Below are positions 1 to 7,774 of a DNA stretch of 64,000 nucleotides, one piece after another; position 1 is the stretch's first letter, and each line of letters opens with the position of its first letter. Source of the stretch: Actinomadura mexicana (lineage in GTDB: Bacteria > Actinomycetota > Actinomycetes > Streptosporangiales > Streptosporangiaceae); the NCBI RefSeq assembly GCF_900188105.1, contig NZ_FZNP01000001.1, positions 124,001 to 188,000 on the forward strand, written 5' to 3'. Below the pieces are notes generated by a model, which had not been told where the DNA came from, searched no databases, and was given only the letters and a program-made list of their open reading frames with translations. Made by a program: the position numbers and the translations under genes.

Positions 1-408
1 CGCGCGGTGCACCGCGTCCAGCCCGTCGAGCGCCCACCGGCCGATCCGGGCGATCTCCCACTCGGCGACGGGGCCCTCGGCGACGAGCTCGGCGAGGGTG
101 CGGCCGTCGATGAGCTCCATCACCAGCCAGGGGACGCCGTCCTCGACGAACAGGTCGTAGATCTCGACCACCGCCGGGTGGCCGACGCGCGCCAGCGCCT
201 GGGCCTCGCGCCTCGCGCGCGCGACGATGGGGCCGGCCTCGCCCGGGCGCCCGGGTTCGAGGTTGATGGCCTTGAGCGCGACGCGCCGGCGCAGCACCAG
301 GTCGTCGCCCACCCACACGGTGCCCATCCCGCCGGCGCCGAGCCGGGACAGGACGCGGTAGCGGCCGTTCAGCGCGGAACGGCGCCCGGCCGCCGGCGGC
401 TCAGAAAT
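1..408 (-). CDS. Ser/Thr protein kinase, N-terminal part (cut by left edge)
   Basis: The N-terminal lobe of a Pkn-type (Hanks) Ser/Thr kinase that phosphorylates protein targets with ATP. Visible are the glycine loop GAGGMGTVW, the ATP-binding lysine in VALKAI, the alphaC region, and the hinge WLVMELIDG; the HRD and DFG motifs lie beyond the window. The start is unclear. The reading frame is closed upstream by a TGA near 472, and no ATG, GTG or TTG lies between it and the kinase domain. The two best candidates are an ATT at 408 (giving MSEPPAAG, a very ordinary N-terminus) overlapping the stop of the DUF4407 gene, or a CTG at 372. The tight overlap with the upstream gene argues for co-transcription and translational coupling. 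Kinase identity is secure; the start codon is a guess. Confidence 0.8.
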   Translation of the reverse strand, partial: MSEPPAAGRRSALNGRYRVLSRLGAGGMGTVWVGDDLVLRRRVALKAINLEPGRPGEAGPIVARARREAQALARVGHPAVVEIYDLFVEDGVPWLVMELIDGRTLAELVAEGPVAEWEIARIGRWALDGLDAVHRA

Positions 409-1921
409 CGTCGTCGTCGGTGTAGAGGGGCTGGCCGTCGGAGCGGTCGGACGGGTCGACCGTCCGGGTCACGCGCGTGTCGAGCGCGTTGCGGATCGCC
501 TCGTGCTCGCTGGAGGGGACCATCCCGTTGCCGGTCGCTTCCGGCCGGGTGCCGGCGGGGTCGCTCGGCCCGGAACTCCATTGCGAGGCGTCCTCACTTT
601 CGTCTTCGGCGGGAGGGGAGCCCGTTTCCGGGTTCCCTCCGGGCGGCCGGACAGCGCGCCATTCCCCCTGTTCCCTTTGGCGCTCGTCCCAGATTTCCTG
701 AACGGACCCCCCCGATTCGGTGCCGAACAGGTTTCCGGGCACCGGAACGATCTTCTTCTTGGCCTCCCGGAGTTCTCTCCTGGCCTCCAGCGCGAGGATC
801 TCGTCGTAATTCGATGTCCTCTGCAGCAGCTTGACCGTTACCGGAAGGCACTCGATGAGCAGGAACAGCAGGAACAGCAGGATGCGGGCGCCGTTCAGGA
901 CGACGTCCTTGCCGGAGACCTCGTCGAGTGCCTGCAGTCGGATCAGCAGCCCGTCGGTGTTGCCGTTCTGCGCGTCGAAGGCGTGCTGGAGGGCGGCCTG
1001 CCGCCGCTCGTCGGCCGCGAGCCGCTGCCGGGCCGCGGGCAGGTCGGCCCCCGCCTGCTCCAGCCTGGTGCGCTTGGCCGCCTCGCCGGTCGCGGTCAGC
1101 TCGCGCTTGCGGTCCTCGATCTGGCCGTTCACGTCGTCCACGCGCTTCTTGGCGTTGCGGTAGGCGGTCTCGCTGGCCGCGGCGAGCGGCCCGGCGCCCT
1201 TCTTGGGGCACTGCGGTCCGCCGTAGAGCTGGCACTGCCACTGCCGGTAGTCGCTCTGCATCTGCTTCTGCTGGTCGTCGCGCTGCCGGGTGAGCGCCCG
1301 GATCCGGACATCGGATGCGGGGTCGAGCGGGACGTCGCCCTGGGAGGCGATGACCTGCTGAAGGGCGGCCACCGACTTGCGGTCGAGCGCGACCTCGGCG
1401 CCGATGGCGCCCCTCTTCTGGTCCAGCGCGAAGTCGTCGGCCCGGCGCTGCTTGATCTCCACGATCTGCGCGTCGATCTCCGCGCGGAAGATCTGCAGCA
1501 CCAGCGGGGTCGAGATCACGAAGCCCAGCAGCACGGCCATCGCCACCCGGGGCAGCACCAGCTTCCAGCGCCGGCCGCCGGTGGAGGGGATCGTGGCGAC
1601 CAGCCACCGGTCCAGGCTCAGGATCGCCAGGCCCCACAGCAGCGCCAGCGGCGCCGCGGCGAGGGGGTTGACGCCGATGGCGCTGGAGAGGGCGAACCAC
1701 ATGGAGATGGCCGCCAGCGTGCTGGTGGTGAGCACGGCGCCGCCGATGCCCTCGAACTTGCCGCGCTCGGTCGGGCACTGGTCGAGAACCGAGGCCCGGG
1801 CGCCGGAGAGGGTGATCAAAATTCTGCGCAATTCGGCCCCCGCTCGCGCCGATGGTTGGAAGGGATAAGCATAAACAGCGGACTCAGGCTCCAGTGCGGC
1901 GCCGTCCGCATTTGACGTCAT
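401..1921 (-). CDS. DUF4407 membrane protein with coiled-coil ectodomain
   Basis: A 506-residue DUF4407-family protein of unknown biochemical role. Predicted membrane segments are at about residues 59-80, 85-103, 123-143 and 340-361. Between the third and fourth lies a charged, coiled-coil-like stretch (150-340) with two cysteines (CQLYGGPQC, about 230 and 238). If the N-terminus is inside, this stretch is extracytoplasmic and the Ser/Thr/acidic-rich C-tail ending in DDDDF is cytoplasmic, where the adjacent kinase could reach it (inference). ATG at 1921 was chosen because the conserved family region (LITLSGARASVLDQCPTER) begins soon after; an in-frame upstream extension is possible. It is divergent from the GTPase operon and overlaps the kinase downstream, so it may be the membrane-signalling part of the left locus. 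Confidence 0.8.
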   Translation of the reverse strand: MTSNADGAALEPESAVYAYPFQPSARAGAELRRILITLSGARASVLDQCPTERGKFEGIGGAVLTTSTLAAISMWFALSSAIGVNPLAAAPLALLWGLAILSLDRWLVATIPSTGGRRWKLVLPRVAMAVLLGFVISTPLVLQIFRAEIDAQIVEIKQRRADDFALDQKRGAIGAEVALDRKSVAALQQVIASQGDVPLDPASDVRIRALTRQRDDQQKQMQSDYRQWQCQLYGGPQCPKKGAGPLAAASETAYRNAKKRVDDVNGQIEDRKRELTATGEAAKRTRLEQAGADLPAARQRLAADERRQAALQHAFDAQNGNTDGLLIRLQALDEVSGKDVVLNGARILLFLLFLLIECLPVTVKLLQRTSNYDEILALEARRELREAKKKIVPVPGNLFGTESGGSVQEIWDERQREQGEWRAVRPPGGNPETGSPPAEDESEDASQWSSGPSDPAGTRPEATGNGMVPSSEHEAIRNALDTRVTRTVDPSDRSDGQPLYTDDDDF

Positions 1922-2039
1922 TGGCCAGATCAGGCCATTGAGGGACTGGTAATGCGATCCCATGCAGCACAATCGTTGCAGTCTCGCGGCCAGGGGCCGG
2001 ACACGAGTCCGTATTTCCACGGGGTGACGGGAGCCGCCA
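1922..2039. promoter_or_regulatory. Divergent promoter region, DUF4407 / GTPase operon
   Basis: This short intergenic stretch separates two divergent operons of the left locus and must hold promoters for both. It is less GC-rich than its surroundings on the DUF4407 side. I see no convincing -35/-10 pair. A GGGAG at about 2028-2032 is the likely ribosome binding site for the rightward TTG start. Confidence 0.4.
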
Positions 2040-3512
2040 TTGATCGAACAGAGTGGGGAGCTGCGCGAAAGCCTCAAAAATGCGATCAGCCAGCATTCTT
2101 CGCAAAAGCCCCTTCTGGTGGTGGACGCGACGGCCGAGAGCCTGGACGTCCACGAACTGGTCCGGCTGGAGAACGGGGTGCCGTCCGGCCGCACCTGGCG
2201 GACGCCCTGGTCGGGCCTCGTCAGGTACGAGCAGCTCGACCGGCAGGCGGTGCTCGACCGCGTCCCGCGCCTGCACGACGCGCCGACCGTGCTCCTGGCC
2301 TGCACGTTCACCTCGGGCATGCGGCCGCTGCTGGCGCACGACTGGCTGGCGGCGCAGCGGCCCGACGCGCGGACGGCGCGGGTGAACGGGGCGTCGGTCA
2401 CCGAGCTGCTCCGCGAGGTGATCGCCGAGGAGCCGCTGAGCCAGAGCTACGAGCTCGTCACCGTCCGGGAGGCCGGGTCGGGGCGGCCGGAGCTGTCCGG
2501 CCTGCTGCTGTTCCCGGTCGGGTCACGGCGCGGCGACCGCGAGTCGCTGACGCTGCGCTGCGAGCCCGCCGGAGAGGACGGAACCGTGTTCGCGGTCATG
2601 GCGTGGTCGCCCGAGCGGGGCACCCTGAGCCTGGTCTCGCGGCGGCGGATCCGGCTGGCGCCCGGCCGCTACCGGCTCAGCGCCGAGCTGCGGGGACCCG
2701 GGCGCATCGGCTTCCACGGGCTGCCCGGCCCCCTGCTCCGCGAGGAGCGCAGCACGGAGGAGCTCGTGGCCGCGCTGCCCGTGCGGCTCGCCCCGGCGGC
2801 GCCGCGCGCCCACCTCGTCTGCGCGGTGGAGGCCGCCGCGCAGCAGGACGAGGCCGACGGGGGGCCCGGCGCGGTCGCCGCCCGGGTCTCCCGGGTCCGC
2901 GAGGTGATCGAGGAGGTGGCGGCGGGCCCGCGCCCGGGGCTCACGGTGTCCCTCATCGCCTACGGGAGCCATTCCTACGAGCGGCGCCCCCGACACGGGC
3001 CGGTCGACGTGGTGCTCTGGAAGTCCTCGCCCGACAAGGCGCTCACCGCGCTGGACGAGCTGGCCGCACGCCCTCCGATACCGCCCGGCCACCCCCGCGC
3101 GGCGCCGGTCGAATGCGTTCTGGCGGAGGTGGAGGCCCGGCTCGCCGAGCGTGTCCGCAGCGCGGAGCCGTCCGGCCCCGGCGCCCGGGGCGCCGAGCCG
3201 GAGCGGACGGCGCTGCTTCTCGCCGGCTACCGTCCGCCGCATCCGCCGTGGCCCACGCCGGGCCTCCTGCCGTGCCCCGCCGGGGTCGACTGGGAGGAGG
3301 CGCTGGTCCAACTCGTGCACCGGCGCCGCGTGCGGGTCGGCGCCATCTGCGACCGGCCGGAAACGCGGTCCCATCCGGCGTGGGCGCGGATCACCGGGCG
3401 GTCCCCCCGGGCGGGAGCGGACACCGGCCGCCTCTCGGACCTCGTGGCCCGGCTGGGCCTCGGCCCCGACGAGGGGTACCGCGTGCCCTTCCCCATCAGC
3501 GAGCCGTCATGA
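2040..3512 (+). CDS. Module protein homologous to the C-terminus of the vWA protein (possible degenerate vWA)
   Basis: A 490-residue protein with no recognised enzyme motif. Along its whole length it matches the C-terminal ~400 residues of the vWA protein encoded at 7767-11051. Shared blocks include RCEP-x4-GT-x-FAV, HL(V/I)C-x-VE, VSL-x-x-YG-x-H-x-Y, RPP-x-P, RTAL-x3-G-x-RPPHP, LPCP-x3-DW and ICD. The alternation of hydrophobic strands and helices in the second half looks like a vWA fold without the DxSxS metal site (inference). TTG at 2040 is chosen because GGGAG sits six bases upstream and no ATG or GTG precedes the conserved region. It is the first gene of the GTPase operon and its stop overlaps the GTPase ATG. 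Probable role: adaptor or assembly module shared by the GTPase and MoxR-vWA arms. Confidence 0.75.
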   Translation: MIEQSGELRESLKNAISQHSSQKPLLVVDATAESLDVHELVRLENGVPSGRTWRTPWSGLVRYEQLDRQAVLDRVPRLHDAPTVLLACTFTSGMRPLLAHDWLAAQRPDARTARVNGASVTELLREVIAEEPLSQSYELVTVREAGSGRPELSGLLLFPVGSRRGDRESLTLRCEPAGEDGTVFAVMAWSPERGTLSLVSRRRIRLAPGRYRLSAELRGPGRIGFHGLPGPLLREERSTEELVAALPVRLAPAAPRAHLVCAVEAAAQQDEADGGPGAVAARVSRVREVIEEVAAGPRPGLTVSLIAYGSHSYERRPRHGPVDVVLWKSSPDKALTALDELAARPPIPPGHPRAAPVECVLAEVEARLAERVRSAEPSGPGARGAEPERTALLLAGYRPPHPPWPTPGLLPCPAGVDWEEALVQLVHRRRVRVGAICDRPETRSHPAWARITGRSPRAGADTGRLSDLVARLGLGPDEGYRVPFPISEPS

Positions 3513-4504
3513 CGTCCACCCCCGGAGGGACAAGGTCGAGGATGCAACCGGAACAACAGGAGCGCGCCGCCACGCAGAACATCGCGATGTGGGGGGCGGC
3601 CGGATGCGGGAAGACCACCTTCCTGGCCGCGCTGGACATCGCGCTGACCCGGATGAACGGCGACTGGAAGGTGGTCGGCGCCGACGGCGGCTCCACCGCC
3701 GTGCTGACCGACCTGACCAGGTCGCTCGCCGACAGGCGGCAGTTCCCCCGGGCGACCGAGGCCATCGAGCACTACAAGTGGTACCTGGTCGGCCAGCGTC
3801 CGGTCCGCACCGGACGGCTCCTCGGCCGGCGCACCGTGACACGCGAGAGCATGATCGGCCTCGACCTGATCGATGTGGGCGGCGAGCTGTTCGGGCGGGG
3901 CGGGAGCGCCGGGCGCGGGCTGCTCGACAACCTCGTCCGGAGCCGCGGCATCCTCTACCTCTTCGACCCGATCCGCGAGTACGAGAGGGGCGACGCGTTC
4001 GAGAACCTGCACGGCATGCTCGCCCAGCTCTCGCAGCGGATGCTGGCCGCCGACGCGTTCGTCGGCGGCCGCCTCCCGCACCACCTGGCCGTGTGCATCA
4101 CCAAGTTCGACGAGGTCAGCGTGCTGAAGACGGCCGACAGCATCCGGGCGCTCGGCGTCGACCCCGACGACTCCTTCGCGTTCCCCCGGGTGGTGGAGGA
4201 CGAGTATGCCGAGCGCCTGTTCGAGAGCCTCTGCGGGGTGTCGGCGAGCGGCAACGCCGAACTGGTGCTGAACAAGCTGAAGCAGTTCTTCCTTGAGGAC
4301 CGGATCAGGTTCTTCGTGACCTCGGCGATCGGTTTCCACCTCGCGCCGGGCGCCGACCGCTTCGATCCGCGCGACTACCAGAACCTCGTCCCCGACTCGA
4401 CCTCGCCGAGGGGCTACCGGATCCGCGGCGGGGTGCGGCCCATCAACGTCGTGGAACCGCTGCTGTGGCTCGCCCAGTCCCTGTCCGCCGATCAGCAAGG
4501 GTGA
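3509..4504 (+). CDS. TRAFAC-type small GTPase of the conflict-like locus
   Basis: A 331-residue soluble P-loop GTPase. Walker A/G1 is GAAGCGKT (residues 29-36); the G3-like site is DVGGE in LIDVGGELF; the G4 guanine-specificity motif is TKFD in CITKFDE. These support GTP rather than ATP. The ATG overlaps the preceding stop by 4 bp (ATGA); an internal ATG at 3542 is a possible alternative start. The next gene, a GAP1-like protein, starts 10 bp downstream. GTPases of this kind sit beside GAP1 proteins in actinobacterial conflict-type operons, where the GTPase is thought to act as the switch that gates the associated proteins (family knowledge; mechanism not shown here). Confidence 0.85.
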   Translation: MTSTPGGTRSRMQPEQQERAATQNIAMWGAAGCGKTTFLAALDIALTRMNGDWKVVGADGGSTAVLTDLTRSLADRRQFPRATEAIEHYKWYLVGQRPVRTGRLLGRRTVTRESMIGLDLIDVGGELFGRGGSAGRGLLDNLVRSRGILYLFDPIREYERGDAFENLHGMLAQLSQRMLAADAFVGGRLPHHLAVCITKFDEVSVLKTADSIRALGVDPDDSFAFPRVVEDEYAERLFESLCGVSASGNAELVLNKLKQFFLEDRIRFFVTSAIGFHLAPGADRFDPRDYQNLVPDSTSPRGYRIRGGVRPINVVEPLLWLAQSLSADQQG

Positions 4505-4514
4505 GGTGGCGACG

Positions 4515-6563
4515 ATGAGCACCGCCATGGTGCCGGTGACGCCGGAGTGGGCCCTGTGGGGCAAAGATCCCCAGGAACGCGACTTCCGGCTTCTGCGATG
4601 CAGCGACATCCGCCTGGGGGCGCACGACTTCTCGGAGATCATTTCCCGGTACTCGCCGGGCACCCACACCGATCTGCCGCAGGTCGCGATCAGCTGGACG
4701 CGGCTCGGCGAGGAGATCTACCTCGGTTTCGCCATCCAGGAGTGGTCGAACGAGGACGACCGGCTCGGCCGGGGCATCGCGGTCACGCGCTACTTCGGCA
4801 TCCCGTACTACCGGCTCGAACGGCCGATCTCCTACGTGGACCTCTACGAGGCGCTCGCCGACCGCGACGCCACCGACGGCGCGCCGATCAGCGTGCCCGA
4901 ACTCGACCCGCACCAGATCGCCGACCGCGTCGGCCTGGAGGCGCTGGGGGCCGCGGCGCTCCTGCTGACCCGGTCCCCGGTGCAGCTGGAGGGCGCGGAG
5001 GGCGTCCCCATGGTGGAGCGGCTGGGCTTCCTGGACACCGTGGCCGCCCTGCTGCCCTACGCGATGCGGACCAGGCTCTCCGCCGCGACGTGGGTGAGCA
5101 GCACCTCGGAGCACAACTTCAGGCTCGCGTTCAGCAGCCACGCGCGGGAGGGCGCGCTCACCGTCAGGTGGGGCGACCCGCCGGTCCTGCCCCCCGCGGC
5201 ACGGACCGCGCGAACCTACTTCGACGTGCTCGCCCGCCAGTCCGACCTGTCCCATGTCATCAGGGAGCTGGCCCGGATCGGCAAGCCGATGGGGTTCGAT
5301 CGCGGCCACGTCCGGGCGGCTCTCGGCCGCCTTCAGGACATCGCCGGCTCCCCCGCGCAGCGGCCGGCGCCCGCGGTCAGCACGGACGCCGACCCCGTGG
5401 AGGTGCTGCGCGCCTACGCCGAGGCCCGCCGGGAGGGGCGCGGGGACGCGGCCGAGCACTGCATCGACCGGTTGGAGCATCTGCGGACGCGGATCTACAC
5501 CGCCGAGCAGCGGAGCCGTCACCGGCAGATCGTCAGGGCGGACAGGCTGCTGGACGCCTCGGACACGCTCGAACCGCCCCGGCAGCTCCAGCTCTACCAG
5601 GCGCTGCTGCAGATGGCGTACGGGAGCACCCTGAGCGAGTCGCACCTCGAACAGATCGAGGAGGACGCGGGGATGATCCACGGCCTGCTCCTGCGGACCC
5701 TGGAGAACTACCCGGGCGCCGACGCCTACTCGGACCTCCTCGTCGCCGTCATGTGCGGCGACGAGGGCCGCCGGAGGATCCTCGGCAGGCTCGACAGCGA
5801 GACGCTGATCGCCACGGCCGTGCAGGAGCCGGTCAAGGTGGTCATCTTCGACATGGTCTTCAACGAGCTCGTCCGGCGGCTGGTCGAGGAGGACGACCCG
5901 GCCGTCGGTCCGCTGTGGCAGCACGCCTACCTGGCTCATCCGCTCCGCAGGCGCTTCCCCGGAGACGACCTGGCGCAGTTCGACTGGCTGTGCAGGCTGC
6001 TCGCGGCCGCCTACGGCCCGCAACTGGGCGTCAAGGAGTTCGAGGAGGTCGTGGACGGGAGCCGGACGCCCCGGCCGACCACCGCGCTGTTCGCGGCCGC
6101 CCTGTGGCTGTACGGGATCGCGCCCGACACCCGGGAGATGCTCTTCGAGGCGTTCTTCGGCCGGATGCTGGAGTCGGCCACGCTCGGCCCCGAGGTCGCC
6201 GAGGGCGTCAACGCCGTGCTCCAGGGCACCGTGGCGGCCGAGCAGGCCCGGGGAGGGCCTCCCCGCCGGCTTCCCCGCGGGATGGGGCGGCTCGTCCAGA
6301 GACTGCACCTCGGGCGCGACGCGCCCGAGGTCCCGGAGCGGCAGGAGGCCGCCCCGCCCGCGGGTGCGCCGGCTCCGGAGTCGTTCGGCCAGGCGCCAGG
6401 AGCGGACGAGCAGGCCGGCAGATCGCCCCAGCAGGACTTCGAGACCCGGTTCGGCGGCCAGGGCCCCTGGCTCGTGACGGTCGTCCTGGTCGTGTTCCTG
6501 GTGGCGCTCACGCTGGTGCTGCTGTCCGCGCAATGGCTGCGCGTCCACGCCCCGCCCCCCTGA
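4515..6563 (+). CDS. GAP1-like GTPase-associated protein with C-terminal membrane anchor
   Basis: A 682-residue protein. Its N-terminal ~300 residues (from TPEWALWGKD through ISWTRLGEE and the LPYAMR-x-RLSA-x-TW block) match the GAP1 N-terminal type, a domain named for its association with GTPases. The middle is helical and unassigned. About residues 652-674 form a single hydrophobic segment (WLVTVVLVVFLVALTLVLL) followed by a short tail, so the protein is probably tail-anchored and could bring the GTPase to the membrane. ATG at 4515 is preferred because GAGGTGG lies about five bases upstream; a GTG at 4506 is possible. It is paralogous to the next gene. No catalytic motif is recognised. Confidence 0.75.
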   Translation: MSTAMVPVTPEWALWGKDPQERDFRLLRCSDIRLGAHDFSEIISRYSPGTHTDLPQVAISWTRLGEEIYLGFAIQEWSNEDDRLGRGIAVTRYFGIPYYRLERPISYVDLYEALADRDATDGAPISVPELDPHQIADRVGLEALGAAALLLTRSPVQLEGAEGVPMVERLGFLDTVAALLPYAMRTRLSAATWVSSTSEHNFRLAFSSHAREGALTVRWGDPPVLPPAARTARTYFDVLARQSDLSHVIRELARIGKPMGFDRGHVRAALGRLQDIAGSPAQRPAPAVSTDADPVEVLRAYAEARREGRGDAAEHCIDRLEHLRTRIYTAEQRSRHRQIVRADRLLDASDTLEPPRQLQLYQALLQMAYGSTLSESHLEQIEEDAGMIHGLLLRTLENYPGADAYSDLLVAVMCGDEGRRRILGRLDSETLIATAVQEPVKVVIFDMVFNELVRRLVEEDDPAVGPLWQHAYLAHPLRRRFPGDDLAQFDWLCRLLAAAYGPQLGVKEFEEVVDGSRTPRPTTALFAAALWLYGIAPDTREMLFEAFFGRMLESATLGPEVAEGVNAVLQGTVAAEQARGGPPRRLPRGMGRLVQRLHLGRDAPEVPERQEAAPPAGAPAPESFGQAPGADEQAGRSPQQDFETRFGGQGPWLVTVVLVVFLVALTLVLLSAQWLRVHAPPP

Positions 6564-6574
6564 TCGGAGACCGC

Positions 6575-7774
6575 ATGCCGCAGGACGAGACGAGGGTCAC
6601 CGCCGAGTGGGCGCTGTGGGGACTGGACCGGGACTCCGGCGCCCGCGGCGTGCTGGCCGTGAGCGGGGGACGGTTCAGCCGGGGCAACTTCGCCGAGATC
6701 GTGCACCGGTACCACACGGGTGTGCCGGCGGAGCTGCCGCAGGTGACGATCGGCTGGACGCGGCTCCCGGACGTCCCCTACCTGACCCTCGCCATCGAGA
6801 CGTGGTGCGGGGCGGGGGCCGCTCTGACCGCCGACTCGGTGACGCGCGTGTTCTGCGTCCCCTTCGGCCCGCTCGCGCGTGCCCGGGTGTCCTACGAGTC
6901 GCTGTACCGGGCCTTCGCCCCCCTCGATCCCCCGATGGACGGCGCCGCGACGGTCGTACTCCCGGCGGGCGGACCCGGGAAGCCGGCCGCCGGGCCCGCG
7001 ATGGGCACCGCCGCGACCCTGCTGTCCGGGGAGGGCCGGCACGTCGCCATCGAGGACGCCGGCGCGCTGCCCATGCTCGAACGGCTGCGCTTCCTCGACG
7101 AGGTGGCGTGGCTGCTGCCGTACGGGATGCGCGCCCGGCTGTCGGTCTCCACCTGGACGAGGAGCACTGCCGAGCACCGGATCCGGCTGTCGTTCACCGA
7201 CCACGCGCCCACCGCGTCCCGGGCCCTCGTCTGGGACCGGCCGCCGGTTCTGCCCGCCGGGGCGGACGTGCCCGAACGGTACCTCGCACTGCTGGCGGAC
7301 TTCGCCGACTCCCCCGGCGTCCTCCAGGAGCTGGCGAGGGCGGCCGACCCCCTGCCGTTCACCGATCCCCGCGCGGCGCTCCAGGCGCTGAAGGCGGCCG
7401 TGGCCGTGGCCACCGGCGAGGCGCCCGACATCGAGACGCTGCTCACCGTGTGCCGCGACATGCTCCGGCAGGAGCGCCACGAGCCGCTGGTGACCGCGCT
7501 CGGCAAGCTCGAAGGCGAACTGCGGTCCGGCGACGTGCACGAGAAGCGCGATCTGCACCGCAAGATCATCGACGACCTCGGGCTCATGGCCGACCACGCG
7601 AACCTCTCCGGCTCCATCGCCGTGCTGTTCTACTCGGTCCTGCTGCGGCTCACGCACGGCCCCCGGCTCGGCGACGCCGCGACCGAGGAACTCCTCGGCT
7701 CGTTCACCGACCCTCCGGCGGAACTGCTGGAGGCGCTGCGGCAGCTGTCGGCGGGACCCCGGCCGGTCAGATGA
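6575..7774 (+). CDS. Second GAP1-like protein, soluble and short
   Basis: A 399-residue paralogue of the preceding protein. It shares the opening TAEWALWGLD, the QVTIGWTRLP block, MLERLRFLDEVAWLLPYGMR and STWTRSTAEH-x-IRLSF. It has no membrane segment and lacks most of the long helical region of its neighbour, ending after a short helical part. ATG at 6575 follows a CGGAGA at a suitable distance and lies 11 bp after the previous stop, so the four rightward genes form one operon. Its 3' end overlaps the end of the convergent vWA gene by 8 bp. The pair may form a hetero-complex with one membrane-bound and one free member (inference). Confidence 0.75.
   Translation: MPQDETRVTAEWALWGLDRDSGARGVLAVSGGRFSRGNFAEIVHRYHTGVPAELPQVTIGWTRLPDVPYLTLAIETWCGAGAALTADSVTRVFCVPFGPLARARVSYESLYRAFAPLDPPMDGAATVVLPAGGPGKPAAGPAMGTAATLLSGEGRHVAIEDAGALPMLERLRFLDEVAWLLPYGMRARLSVSTWTRSTAEHRIRLSFTDHAPTASRALVWDRPPVLPAGADVPERYLALLADFADSPGVLQELARAADPLPFTDPRAALQALKAAVAVATGEAPDIETLLTVCRDMLRQERHEPLVTALGKLEGELRSGDVHEKRDLHRKIIDDLGLMADHANLSGSIAVLFYSVLLRLTHGPRLGDAATEELLGSFTDPPAELLEALRQLSAGPRPVR

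Noticed and set aside
1952..2039. Upstream extension of the GTPase reading frame to before 2040
   Set aside because: The upstream part is the out-of-frame shadow of the module gene; the GTPase itself begins at the ATG overlapping that gene's stop.
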